From a virus, in the IMG/VR virus record IMGVR_UViG_3300030107_003634, positions 16,443 to 62,499 of that record: a stretch of 46,057 nucleotides of DNA. One strand, given 5' to 3'. The notes beneath the pieces were generated by a model. It made no database searches. It was not told the DNA's origin and saw only the letters and a list, made by a program, of their open reading frames with translations. The translations under genes and the position numbers were made by a program. Every line of letters begins with the position of its first letter. The first letter of the stretch is position 1. Below are positions 17,162-27,407 of the stretch, piece by piece.

Positions 17162-20100
17162 ATGAATGACGATAATGGATATAAAATTTTAGAAATACTT
17201 TCCTCTAATGAGGTTAGTAAAGACGTGGGTGTTAGTATGACCCCAGAAGAAATGATTAGTTTATCTGAAGAGTTTGGGGATGACTATGTTGGGCTTATAC
17301 AATCTTTTGGCAAAGAATATCACAACAAAGAAATAGATAACGATATTGCCACAGAGTATTTAGAGACACTTTATACAGATGGTGTTCTTAAAAAAAAAAA
17401 TTCATTCGAGAGCGAGTTCCCTACGGATACTATATCACCATCTGGGGATGGTCCTTCGGTTTCTTCAGAAGAAGGTGATGAATTTCTAAGTAACGCTTTT
17501 GGCGATGTTGTTGATGGCGTTTACAACATGTTTCCTTTAAATAATAGCACTAAGGATAGTAATTTCTATGGCTTTGAGTGGAATCAAGATGGTTATTTTA
17601 ATGCAGGTTATACTGAACGGGTTTTTAAGGGTATTTTTGGGTCATTTGACGGAAGGCCTAATTATGACCAAAACAGGTATGTAATCGTAGACCCAAGTAC
17701 GGGTAAGTATTTCGTAAATGGGGTAATGGTAGATGACCTTAGTGAACTAAGCAAGCTGGACTATGAACAAGCTTGGGTAAATGCTCGTAACAACGATATT
17801 GAAGGAATACCTGGAGAACATGATTATGGTATTACATCTGAGTTTGATGAAAACAGGAACTTTGAGAAGTATAATATTCCAGCAGAACACAACATGTATT
17901 GGAGTAATGAGTATTTGTTTAATGAAGCGAACCCTAGAAAGACGGAGTATATAAAACACCCCAACCAAATAACCTATCCTTATGGAGGGGCTAATTACGA
18001 CATATATGAGTTTTCAGGTGGTGGAGATGACAAAATCAGCTCCTCCCTGGGACGGAGAGATGGTACTGCGGGGCCCAATGCGACTATTGACGGAACTATG
18101 ATAGGTGATGGTTTTCACGCCCCTTATTTTGAAAGTAATACGGCAGATTATTGGAAAACTACAAGCAAACAGGAAGGTCATGAAGTAGGACAAATAAAAT
18201 ATAATCATTGGGATATGGACGCTAACTACAGGCTCCCAACACTTGGCGTTTTAGAGGAACTAGGGGAACATCAATATTTTTATTCTAGCGTAGCTGGAGG
18301 AGCTAAAAGCTATGAAGGGCTAATTCCTAAAAAAAGGCTTGAAAACATGATTAGAAAAGGCCATACTATTGAAAACCCATATCTAAAAGGAGAGGAAGCG
18401 AATGATATATTGTTGTTTACGATGCAGGTAAGCTCAGCCCTAGGGGATGGATTATTCTACGCAAGTAAAGATTGGAATAAAGACGTTTATAGAATGAATC
18501 ATATTATAAGAGAGTTAATAATAGATAAAAGAAGGAATCCTGGCGACAGAAAATACCACACAAGCGAAAGAGACGCAGAGTTATATAAAAAAGAAAAAGG
18601 AAGGGAATTAACAAGTGGGGCAAGTTTTATGGTGTCTAAGTTCAATGAAGACGGGCAAAGAATATATGATGAACTTTTAGATATTTATAAAGATATTCGT
18701 GAAAATGTTTTAGATGCTGAATTTGGCGTTGTTCAAGCTAGAGAATATTATATGCAATCATCTATGTTAGATGGAAATAGTTTTTTTGACGCAGTTGTTT
18801 TAAATGACCCATCTATAACAGATAATTTTTTCCATGGAATATCTGGTGCTACGAAAAACCCTATTATAGAGCTTTATTCCGCAGGAAGTTCGGATAAATT
18901 TAACCCAGAAAATGTAGTTTTAAACAGATGGTCTAGAGCGAGGTATAAACAAGATTTTCATGACCTACAGATGTGGCAACAAATGGACATGCTTGATGAA
19001 TTATTTAATGAGGACTCGGAAGGTTATAATGAGGACAGAGTAAAAGAATTTGAGCAAGACATAAAAGAGGAAATGGATATATATGAAGAGCTTTTCCTTT
19101 CTATACCTAGAGATAAACCTGGTTGGTCAAAAGACTCTGTTGACCAAGAAAAAGAACTTTATAAAAAACTAAAAAAGCTCTCAGGTTATTTAAATCTACC
19201 AGAAGACGAACAAAACAAGGGCGCTATAGACTCATTAAAATCAGAAATAAAAGGCTTGAGAGATGACATGGCCTGGATAGGTGATGAGTTTTATGATGAA
19301 AATGGAATGAGAATTGACAAGCCTACTTTAGAGCAGATGGAGGAGTCTGACCCTAAGGGAGCTGATAGAATTAAAACTTTTACTTCAGATTTTAAACAAA
19401 GATTAGCAGAATTTGAAGGATATTATGATAATGAAGGAAATTGGGTTGTTCCAGATATAGTAGACATATTAGCCCTTTACCATCAAGCGGCGGCTGAATA
19501 TAAATATTTAGAAAACTTAGAAGAAAACTACGAAATAACATTATCAAACGGAAAAAAAATAACATTAGGTCAAATAATAGACCAGCCTTATGTTTATAAT
19601 GCAGCTTTCTCTGACTATTATCTCGATAAAATGCAACAGATGGTGGGAGATAAAAGCGAGATAGAAAAAGCGAGAGGTCAAATTGATAGCATTACTAACG
19701 AGGATAGGAAAAGAATGAGATTAATACACGAAAGCTATTTAAAACAAAAAGATAGAGTAAATCTTGACATACTTGCTGCTGGAAGGTTTGTTCTTTTAAA
19801 TTCAGACCCTGGGACAGTAGATTATGAGGGGGGTTGGTACAAGTCTTTAGGAGAAGGTTTAGCAGAAGGGTTTATGAATTTGTTTGGCTTATATGAGTTT
19901 ACACATGGAGAGAGATATGATTATGATAGTGTTATAGACATAAACAGAAGAATGGTGAACTGGATGCAGGAAAATAATATTCCAGTAACAGAGGCTCAGT
20001 TAGAATCATTTGAAAGAACCTGGAATGAAGAGGCTATGTACGGACTTGGAGCTTCTATTCCTTTAATACTTGCGATTAGTTTGGTTACAGGTCCTGCTAC

Positions 20101-23100
20101 AGGATTAGCGTCTAGAACTTTCATAGGAGCGGGCTCTAGACTTTCTGCAAACCTTCTTTCTAGGTATCAGGGCTTTAGTAGAGTGGGTGGTTGGCAGCAC
20201 AACACAATGACTGCTAAATCAATTAGAGATGCTTATAACGCAACTATGATTTCATTAAGAAATAATGGAACAATGGGTCATTTTGCTCTTAGGTTAGCCG
20301 AAGAAATGGGTAAAGGGTATTTTAGTTTTAAATTAGCTGGAGCTCATCCAGAAATGGGGGCTGGTATACATGCTGGAACAATGACTTTTAATGCTATATT
20401 TCCGCAAACAAAACTTTCTAGATGGCTTTTTTGGGACAAAAGTAGCCCTATTAACGTAAGGCCAGACGCAAGGCCTTTATTTAAAGATGGAGCATTTTTA
20501 GGGTGGGCTGATGAAGCTGGAAATATGATTAGAAATCTTGGGCCAACTCCTCTTAACTATACTCCTATGTACACAAAAGCTGTTGAAAAAATGTTACAAT
20601 TTAGTCACGCTACTGCGGGTGGTACGCTAGGTATGTACGTTGGAGAGGTTTTTGACCACGCCGCTAGAAACGGAGTTAATTTAGACGCTATATTTAAAGA
20701 CGTTTTTGGTATTGGTATACAAGATGATAAGTATGCGTGGCTAGATAAATTCACAATGACTTTATATCTTTCAGCAATATTTTCAAGTGTTCAAACATAC
20801 AAAATGGAGTCCGCTATAGAAAATGTTCTTGTTAGATATTCTAAAGACATGACGGTTCCTGAGGGCGTTAGAGACCAGTTAACAAGTTATTTATCTAGTT
20901 ATAATAGACATAAACTTACCCATCAAACGGATTTTAAAAAAATGGTATCAACCACTAAAGGAACCGAAAAGTGGAAAAACATACTTTTAAGAGACCCTTA
21001 TTCTCAATATTATAATATTGATATAGATAAAGCTGGAAACATAACAGCAAGAGAGCTTACTATTAGTGATGGATATTTTACTAAAGAAAGTTTTAATTTT
21101 AATAAAAATACAAATACTTGGGAGGCTAAGATTCCTAATGTAGATTTATCTTTTACTATTAAAAGATTTCCTAAAAATGACCCCGTTAATCCTGGAGCGT
21201 TTTACATGAGAACACATCGAACTGGCCAATATACCTCTGAGCTTGTGAAGAAAGCAAAAGAGTTGGGGCTTAAAGTGGAAGCTGTTGGTGACAAGGAAAT
21301 AGTTGTGTTAGGAAAAAGCAAAGCTGAGGTTATAGAATATTTAAATAACTATATGTTAGAAAAGGTTGGAAGACAGCAAGCTGATATTGTAAGAACTGAA
21401 AACCCTTTAGCTGGAGTATTTGATTATATAGGAGAGTATAATAGGAAATCTATTAATAAGGAGCAAATGATGATGCACGAAAAAAATGGATTCAGTATTT
21501 ATAATGACAGGGCTGGTAACCAACAAGGAAGAGAGGGGTATTTAGTAAGAATGTTTCCAGAAACAAGAATAGAAATAACAAGTGATGGTAACCTTGCGGG
21601 CACTATTCCAGGTATGAATATAAATGTAACAGGCTTAAAAGGAAAACCAAAGCACCGTGTAATAGAAACTTATAAAAAAATGTTTGAAGAGGTTTTATTG
21701 GGGAGTAGTGTTTTAGATATTGTTACTTACAACCATGGGGGTAAACAATATATAGAGATAATGGGGAGAACGCAAAGTTCTCAACACGCAAGTATTTTGG
21801 CAAAAAATTATAATATAGGAGAAATACTTAACCTTAAAGACTTATCTTCTACAAAGGTTGATATAGAAGGGGTGGATATTAATAAAGATGGAAACATAGA
21901 ATCTATTCTTACCCGTAAAAATAAACTTGATTTTAATAACTCTGGATTAAAAAACATAGACCCTAATAATACTTATTTTCAAAAGTCATTCGCAGAAAGA
22001 ATAGCTGATTTTGAAAACGTTGCGTTTACAGAACAAAGTAGAATAGAAAGTGCGTTTAAAGTTCAGAATATTCTAAAAAACATACAAAGCTCAGGGACAA
22101 AAACATCTAATGCTAATTTTTGGTCTGAGAAATTTTATAGCAACTTATTGAAAGAGTTGGCTAGTGAATCAGTCCCTACTGTAGAAAAGGCTTTTGATAA
22201 CTCCTTATTAAAATATAAAGAATATATAACTAAACTAGAAAATAATATTAAAAATTCAAAAAGCCCATCTAGAAAAAGTGTTGACAAATTAAAATTTGGA
22301 CAGGACTATTTATCTAAAATAGAAGGTATGGGTAAAGAGAAGTTTATAGAACTTATTACACCAAATTATTATTTAGAAGGGGTTAATGCTAGACATGTTT
22401 CAGATGGTGTAATAAAAGCGACAGAAGAGTTTTTAAGTTTTGAACATAAACCTACAGAGCCAGTATATAATATAGACTTTTCTAGATATAAATACGACAA
22501 GGATGGAAAATTAGTAGAAAAAACTCCAGAAGAAATAGCTAGAGATGCGACAGAACTGCTTAATTCACATAGGAAAAAGCAAGTGATGGAATATTTTAAT
22601 AGATGGAGAGATAAAAATTCGGATGACTATTTTTCTAAAAAATATGAACACCTTAGGACTAAGTTCGGTGAAAAAATTTGGGACAGTAAAACAAAGTTTA
22701 AAGAAACTCTTTTGTTTAAAAATAGTATTTTAAGAGATTTTTATAAAAACATAGAAAAAGAGAATCCAGAGCTTGCTCTTTGGTTACAATCTAAAGGTAT
22801 GGAGAGTGTCGCCTTAACAAATACTCTTAAAGGGGCTAGCGGATGGTCTAAAGTATTAACTAAAGATGTTAGAAACATGTTTAATGGACTAAAGGTTTCT
22901 GAAAAAATACTATTTGAAGACATAGCTTGGTCTAGACATATTATATCAATGGATAGAGCTAAAGATAATTTTAAAATAGAATTAGACAAATCTATTGATG
23001 AGTTAAATTTTATGGTTCAAAATAAATTTTCCGCAAAACAAATAGAGAGCGCTTTTAATAAGTTAAAACAACAGGCTGAATCAGGAACTACCTACGCCTT

Positions 23101-26100
23101 GAATAGGCATAAAATAACAGTCAGAGAAGTTGATGGTGTATATGGGTTATACAGAATAGAGTACAATGAACAAGGGAATACTTTAATAAGAGAGCTTATA
23201 CCAAAATCACAATTAAAAAATGGGGAAATTGATGTTTTACAATATGCTGATTTATACCACAGAACAACCGAATCGGGTCAGATTTATTTTAAGTTACCTT
23301 GGAGAATGGAACATGGTAGGGTGCATGACAAAGACATGTACTATGATAAAGAATCTGCAACAGATTTTCTTAATCAACTAAAAAAGGGGGGTGTTACTAA
23401 GTATGATAAAATAAATTCCAAGGTAGACATAATGTTTGAGCACCATAAGATGTTAGCCAAAGAAATGCTTGACGCAGGTATTATAAATATGGATGCTTAT
23501 AAAACGATGCTAGAAAGAGATTATATACCTAGAGACTTTGTAGAGTCTATTAAGAACACTAAAAACAGTAGCGCTAAAAATAAAGAGGGGTTTGAAGCCG
23601 AAAATATATTTGCGGACTTACAGCTTTTAAAAGGGGGTTCTGCGGGACAGTTAAATCTAGATTTAAGTAATCTTACTATAAACAAAACACAGGCTATAAC
23701 ACAAATGATTTTCCAAAATAAACAAAGGGCAAATCTGGCTGAATTTATACAAATATCTGAGATGTCTGCAAAAAAATACAATGACACAGGATTTCTTGAT
23801 TTTGGGTTTTCTCTTAATTTAGGCGCAGGTAAAGACATAAAAACAAGGGCTAGGGAGTTAGGTTTATCAGAAACTCAGGCAATAGATTATGTGCAAATAG
23901 AATATAGAGCTAACGGTAAATCTGAACACTTTGCTTTACATAAAGACATGTATAACTCTATGATGAAAGAAAATTTTTGGACAACAAATCCAAATGCAAG
24001 TAAATACGTTTCTATGTTTTCTGGTTCTTATTATACAAGGTTGACCTCAACAACTCTTAATCCGCTGTTTGCTGTAAGAAATTTCTTTAGAGATTCTCAA
24101 CATATATTATTTAATACAGATGCTTATTCTATACACTTACCTACAGCGTTAAGACAATTTACTGGAGATATGGTTAAAGTATCTTCATCCGCCTTTTCTC
24201 TTAGAAAATCTAATAACCCTTTAATTCAAGACTTTGCTAGACATGGAGGTTCTATGGACTTTCTAACTACTCAAGGTAGGAGAGTGGGCTCAGAGGCAAA
24301 CCCATATCTTAGTGATGGTGTTATGGATAAATATATAAACAAAAAACTCCCTGGTTGGCAATATTTGTATACAGTTAGAAACACTACACGAAATCATCTT
24401 AGGAGGTTTACAGAAGTGTTTAGTTATCTTGGAGAGTCTAGTGAGATGTTTACAAGACTAGCGGTATATGAAAGGGCAATAGGAGATAGGGTTAAAGCTT
24501 TTGAAAAATACAATGAAAGGCCTCCAACCACATCAGAGTTAGAAATAATAAAAAGGCGTTCTGCTGATGATGCTAGAGCTACTTTAGATTTTGGTCAAGG
24601 GGGAACGTTTACTAAGTTGTTGGATGCTTTTATTCCTTATACGAACGCAGCAACACAGGGGTTTAGGGTCACTAAAGATTATTGGTTAAATAATCCTAAA
24701 AAAGCGGCATACAAGTGGACTCAAATGGCAACTTATACAGCGGGGTTAAACATGTATAATTGGGAGGCCCATCCAGATGAAATGGAGAGGCTTTGGAGAA
24801 ACGAGCCTTGGGTACCTCTTAATAATTTTTTGTTTTTTATTCCTGGATGGGTTGATGAAGAGGGCCACCCACAAGCAATTAAAATAAAAAAAGAATACAC
24901 CCTTATACCTTCAGCGGCTTTAATTGAGGGAATGGTTTCAGAGCAATATACTGGTGTTAATTACACACAGCAGGGAGATTGGAACCCCTTTATTGATGAC
25001 AAGGAACAAAATGTAATAATGCAAAGTGTTACAGATGCTATTCCTTTTGGGGGTGGGGTAGATATTCCTTTTCTTGCGGAGCACGTTCCTTTTGTTAGGG
25101 CTTGGTTTGGTAGTAAACATAACTATGATTACTTTAGGCAAGAAAGAATATATCACAATAATTATCTTGGAGACGAAGCAAAAGCGCTTGACCTTATATA
25201 TCCAGGTGAAGGAAACCCTACTAATCAATTTTATGGAGACTTAGCAAACCTACTTCCTTTTGAGATGTCTGGTAAAGACTATGAAGTAATGTTGAGGGAA
25301 TATGGTATAGGAAAGGGGTATATATTTGATTTAGCACTATATGGTTATAATAAAATGTTTGACCAACCAACTCAAACGGAATTAAAGATGGAGTTTAATA
25401 ACACAATAAATCCAATTATAAATGAGAATATAGAGCAAATACTAGGACCATTCTTTGATGACATGGTTCATTCTATTGACATGAGTGCTAGTGCTGCGCC
25501 TAGTGAAATAACTGAAGCTTGGCAAAACAAGGTTGATGAAGCCACGTTACTTGATGAGATAAATGACGTGTTGATGAAGCAACACACTACGTTTTATTAT
25601 AATATGGTTGAAAAAGCTTTAAATGAAATTCCAGACTTAGCTTTATCAGAACTAGATGAACAAACGTATGTTATTGATAATATTAGAGGAGAGTTTAAAA
25701 GATATATATATAGTCAATTTTTTGAAGGAAAAGATGGTTATAAATACGAAAGCTTGAAGGGGACAGAAGAGTTAGAAAATAAGTTAGAAAGTTTTATGAA
25801 AAACACCGAGCATATGATTATATATCAAAAAAACGATATTAACAGAGATATAATAAATATTCATAAGTTAGTTAAAAGCGGACAAGTTCAGGAAGCGGCT
25901 TTGAATTACTACGCACTATTACAGTCTGTTCCTGAGGAATCTATGTATAAATACGAACAACAACTGTTTAATTTAGGAGTTTATGACCCTCAAAAAAAGA
26001 ACCCATTTTGGAAAGAAATAGACTATTTGGTAAATGGCGGTGGATATGAGTCATATTTATCGGGATTAAGTAAGAGAGAGAGGTTTTTAATGGAAGTGAC

Positions 26101-26332
26101 AGACGCTATATTTAAGTCTGCAAAATTTAACGAGCATTATCAAGCGGGACATGTTGATTTCCTTGGTATAGACATCGAGCAGATTGAATATTTTATTGAT
26201 TGGCAAAATATACCTGAGGATAAATTAACCGAAGACGGGGACCTTACAGAAGAATATAAGGAGGAGCTTAAAGACAGTGTTACAGAAAAATATAATGAAG
26301 GAGCAATAACTTACGGTAATTATATAAAATAA
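17162..26332 (+). CDS. 3056-aa giant polyvalent (LPD38-like) protein
   Basis: This is the largest gene here, with no stop or gap. The first ~900 residues are acidic and helical with coiled-coil stretches. Around residues 960-985 is a hydrophobic segment (SIPLILAISLVTGPATGL) that could cross a membrane. Residues ~2290-2510 contain NPLFAVRNFFRDSQ and later DFGQGG plus IPYTNAATQGFR, the pattern of the large polyvalent protein-associated domain LPD38. Proteins with this domain are carried in phage heads and injected with the DNA. It is probably an ejected multifunctional protein. I see no clear catalytic motif (no protease, nuclease or polymerase signature). Confidence 0.65.
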   Translation: MNDDNGYKILEILSSNEVSKDVGVSMTPEEMISLSEEFGDDYVGLIQSFGKEYHNKEIDNDIATEYLETLYTDGVLKKKNSFESEFPTDTISPSGDGPSVSSEEGDEFLSNAFGDVVDGVYNMFPLNNSTKDSNFYGFEWNQDGYFNAGYTERVFKGIFGSFDGRPNYDQNRYVIVDPSTGKYFVNGVMVDDLSELSKLDYEQAWVNARNNDIEGIPGEHDYGITSEFDENRNFEKYNIPAEHNMYWSNEYLFNEANPRKTEYIKHPNQITYPYGGANYDIYEFSGGGDDKISSSLGRRDGTAGPNATIDGTMIGDGFHAPYFESNTADYWKTTSKQEGHEVGQIKYNHWDMDANYRLPTLGVLEELGEHQYFYSSVAGGAKSYEGLIPKKRLENMIRKGHTIENPYLKGEEANDILLFTMQVSSALGDGLFYASKDWNKDVYRMNHIIRELIIDKRRNPGDRKYHTSERDAELYKKEKGRELTSGASFMVSKFNEDGQRIYDELLDIYKDIRENVLDAEFGVVQAREYYMQSSMLDGNSFFDAVVLNDPSITDNFFHGISGATKNPIIELYSAGSSDKFNPENVVLNRWSRARYKQDFHDLQMWQQMDMLDELFNEDSEGYNEDRVKEFEQDIKEEMDIYEELFLSIPRDKPGWSKDSVDQEKELYKKLKKLSGYLNLPEDEQNKGAIDSLKSEIKGLRDDMAWIGDEFYDENGMRIDKPTLEQMEESDPKGADRIKTFTSDFKQRLAEFEGYYDNEGNWVVPDIVDILALYHQAAAEYKYLENLEENYEITLSNGKKITLGQIIDQPYVYNAAFSDYYLDKMQQMVGDKSEIEKARGQIDSITNEDRKRMRLIHESYLKQKDRVNLDILAAGRFVLLNSDPGTVDYEGGWYKSLGEGLAEGFMNLFGLYEFTHGERYDYDSVIDINRRMVNWMQENNIPVTEAQLESFERTWNEEAMYGLGASIPLILAISLVTGPATGLASRTFIGAGSRLSANLLSRYQGFSRVGGWQHNTMTAKSIRDAYNATMISLRNNGTMGHFALRLAEEMGKGYFSFKLAGAHPEMGAGIHAGTMTFNAIFPQTKLSRWLFWDKSSPINVRPDARPLFKDGAFLGWADEAGNMIRNLGPTPLNYTPMYTKAVEKMLQFSHATAGGTLGMYVGEVFDHAARNGVNLDAIFKDVFGIGIQDDKYAWLDKFTMTLYLSAIFSSVQTYKMESAIENVLVRYSKDMTVPEGVRDQLTSYLSSYNRHKLTHQTDFKKMVSTTKGTEKWKNILLRDPYSQYYNIDIDKAGNITARELTISDGYFTKESFNFNKNTNTWEAKIPNVDLSFTIKRFPKNDPVNPGAFYMRTHRTGQYTSELVKKAKELGLKVEAVGDKEIVVLGKSKAEVIEYLNNYMLEKVGRQQADIVRTENPLAGVFDYIGEYNRKSINKEQMMMHEKNGFSIYNDRAGNQQGREGYLVRMFPETRIEITSDGNLAGTIPGMNINVTGLKGKPKHRVIETYKKMFEEVLLGSSVLDIVTYNHGGKQYIEIMGRTQSSQHASILAKNYNIGEILNLKDLSSTKVDIEGVDINKDGNIESILTRKNKLDFNNSGLKNIDPNNTYFQKSFAERIADFENVAFTEQSRIESAFKVQNILKNIQSSGTKTSNANFWSEKFYSNLLKELASESVPTVEKAFDNSLLKYKEYITKLENNIKNSKSPSRKSVDKLKFGQDYLSKIEGMGKEKFIELITPNYYLEGVNARHVSDGVIKATEEFLSFEHKPTEPVYNIDFSRYKYDKDGKLVEKTPEEIARDATELLNSHRKKQVMEYFNRWRDKNSDDYFSKKYEHLRTKFGEKIWDSKTKFKETLLFKNSILRDFYKNIEKENPELALWLQSKGMESVALTNTLKGASGWSKVLTKDVRNMFNGLKVSEKILFEDIAWSRHIISMDRAKDNFKIELDKSIDELNFMVQNKFSAKQIESAFNKLKQQAESGTTYALNRHKITVREVDGVYGLYRIEYNEQGNTLIRELIPKSQLKNGEIDVLQYADLYHRTTESGQIYFKLPWRMEHGRVHDKDMYYDKESATDFLNQLKKGGVTKYDKINSKVDIMFEHHKMLAKEMLDAGIINMDAYKTMLERDYIPRDFVESIKNTKNSSAKNKEGFEAENIFADLQLLKGGSAGQLNLDLSNLTINKTQAITQMIFQNKQRANLAEFIQISEMSAKKYNDTGFLDFGFSLNLGAGKDIKTRARELGLSETQAIDYVQIEYRANGKSEHFALHKDMYNSMMKENFWTTNPNASKYVSMFSGSYYTRLTSTTLNPLFAVRNFFRDSQHILFNTDAYSIHLPTALRQFTGDMVKVSSSAFSLRKSNNPLIQDFARHGGSMDFLTTQGRRVGSEANPYLSDGVMDKYINKKLPGWQYLYTVRNTTRNHLRRFTEVFSYLGESSEMFTRLAVYERAIGDRVKAFEKYNERPPTTSELEIIKRRSADDARATLDFGQGGTFTKLLDAFIPYTNAATQGFRVTKDYWLNNPKKAAYKWTQMATYTAGLNMYNWEAHPDEMERLWRNEPWVPLNNFLFFIPGWVDEEGHPQAIKIKKEYTLIPSAALIEGMVSEQYTGVNYTQQGDWNPFIDDKEQNVIMQSVTDAIPFGGGVDIPFLAEHVPFVRAWFGSKHNYDYFRQERIYHNNYLGDEAKALDLIYPGEGNPTNQFYGDLANLLPFEMSGKDYEVMLREYGIGKGYIFDLALYGYNKMFDQPTQTELKMEFNNTINPIINENIEQILGPFFDDMVHSIDMSASAAPSEITEAWQNKVDEATLLDEINDVLMKQHTTFYYNMVEKALNEIPDLALSELDEQTYVIDNIRGEFKRYIYSQFFEGKDGYKYESLKGTEELENKLESFMKNTEHMIIYQKNDINRDIINIHKLVKSGQVQEAALNYYALLQSVPEESMYKYEQQLFNLGVYDPQKKNPFWKEIDYLVNGGGYESYLSGLSKRERFLMEVTDAIFKSAKFNEHYQAGHVDFLGIDIEQIEYFIDWQNIPEDKLTEDGDLTEEYKEELKDSVTEKYNEGAITYGNYIK

Positions 26333-26360
26333 AAAAAGAAAGAAAGTAAAAAATAAATGT

Positions 26361-26368
26361 TATATTTG
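26361..26368 (+). promoter_or_regulatory. -7 box (TATATTTG), leaderless start predicted
   Basis: TATATTTG ends four bases before the ATG at 26373. No TTTG is seen at the usual distance upstream (the region is A-rich), so this is a weaker call than the other rightward promoters. Confidence 0.5.
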
Positions 26369-26372
26369 TAAA

Positions 26373-27404
26373 ATGAGAAATTTAATAATTATATTTTTAT
26401 TGATGTCTATATCTGTTAACGCACAGATAGAGGACTTTTTAAAATACTCTACGTTTTATACGTCAATGAGTATGAATACTTCTTTTTCAGAAAGAGAAGA
26501 TTATATAGCGATTGATAAAGGTTATGAAAATGTTACTGAAATACACCCTTACGATTTTAACATAACTTTTGGAATCCGAAAAATAGCAAGATTTGATTAT
26601 GAATACAAAGTTAAAACATGGTATTACGGCACTGAAAAAGCCGTTGCAGACAACGTTACTATTGGTAATGCTACTGGTTGGGAGTATTTACTTAATTATT
26701 CGTTTATACGTAATCGTGGCAATAGTTTTACTGAGCAAAATTTCTGGCTTAGATACTTGGGAAATAGATGTGTAACAAAATTACAATACACTGATAATCA
26801 AAGGGTTGACTTAAAATACAGTTCTTTTGACACAAGGTACAGAATAACAAAAGGTAATTGGGATTTTACAATCGGAATGTGTTTTCGTATACATGACCCG
26901 TATGGCATAAATCCTATTGAGGATTTTTGGACTCCAGGAGAATCTACTTTTAATCAATTAGCTGGAGATTTTGGATATTCTACTCAGTATGTTCAGGGTC
27001 AGTGGCACTGGTTTAATAGTGATAGTGAATTAATATCTACCTCAAATGATGAGTTTTTTAAACATTATTTTGGAGATGCTGTAGCTAGTTTTAATGAAAG
27101 AGAATTAGAAAAACTAGGGTTACAAAAAGAATTAAGTGCGGTTATGGGCGTTGCTTATTATAAGTATACACCAACCTTTTGGATGCACGCATGGGGAAAT
27201 ATAATGCCTTATCATTATGGATTAGATGACTACTCTTATGAATACGGGCAAGATAATTTAGACTTTTTAGAATGGGACGCTGGTATAGTTTTAGGTGTTC
27301 GTGTTAATAAACACTTAGGTTTATTTGTGGAAGGAACTCATATGAACTATTGGATGAAGCCTGTTTTTGATGTTAAGTTTGGGTTTAACTATTTAATATT
27401 TTAG
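26373..27404 (+). CDS. Exported outer-membrane beta-barrel-like protein
   Basis: This 343-aa protein starts with a Sec signal peptide (RNLIIIFLLMSISVNA, cut before Gln). The mature part is made of alternating polar and aromatic strands (many Tyr, Phe, Trp) and ends GFNYLIF. A terminal Phe after amphipathic strands is typical of outer-membrane barrels folded by BamA. It has no long hydrophobic helix. It probably inserts in the host outer membrane during infection, for instance to block superinfection or alter the envelope, but its purpose is unknown. It begins a block of exported proteins and appears to have its own promoter. Confidence 0.65.
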   Translation: MRNLIIIFLLMSISVNAQIEDFLKYSTFYTSMSMNTSFSEREDYIAIDKGYENVTEIHPYDFNITFGIRKIARFDYEYKVKTWYYGTEKAVADNVTIGNATGWEYLLNYSFIRNRGNSFTEQNFWLRYLGNRCVTKLQYTDNQRVDLKYSSFDTRYRITKGNWDFTIGMCFRIHDPYGINPIEDFWTPGESTFNQLAGDFGYSTQYVQGQWHWFNSDSELISTSNDEFFKHYFGDAVASFNERELEKLGLQKELSAVMGVAYYKYTPTFWMHAWGNIMPYHYGLDDYSYEYGQDNLDFLEWDAGIVLGVRVNKHLGLFVEGTHMNYWMKPVFDVKFGFNYLIF

Positions 27405-27407
27405 CGT

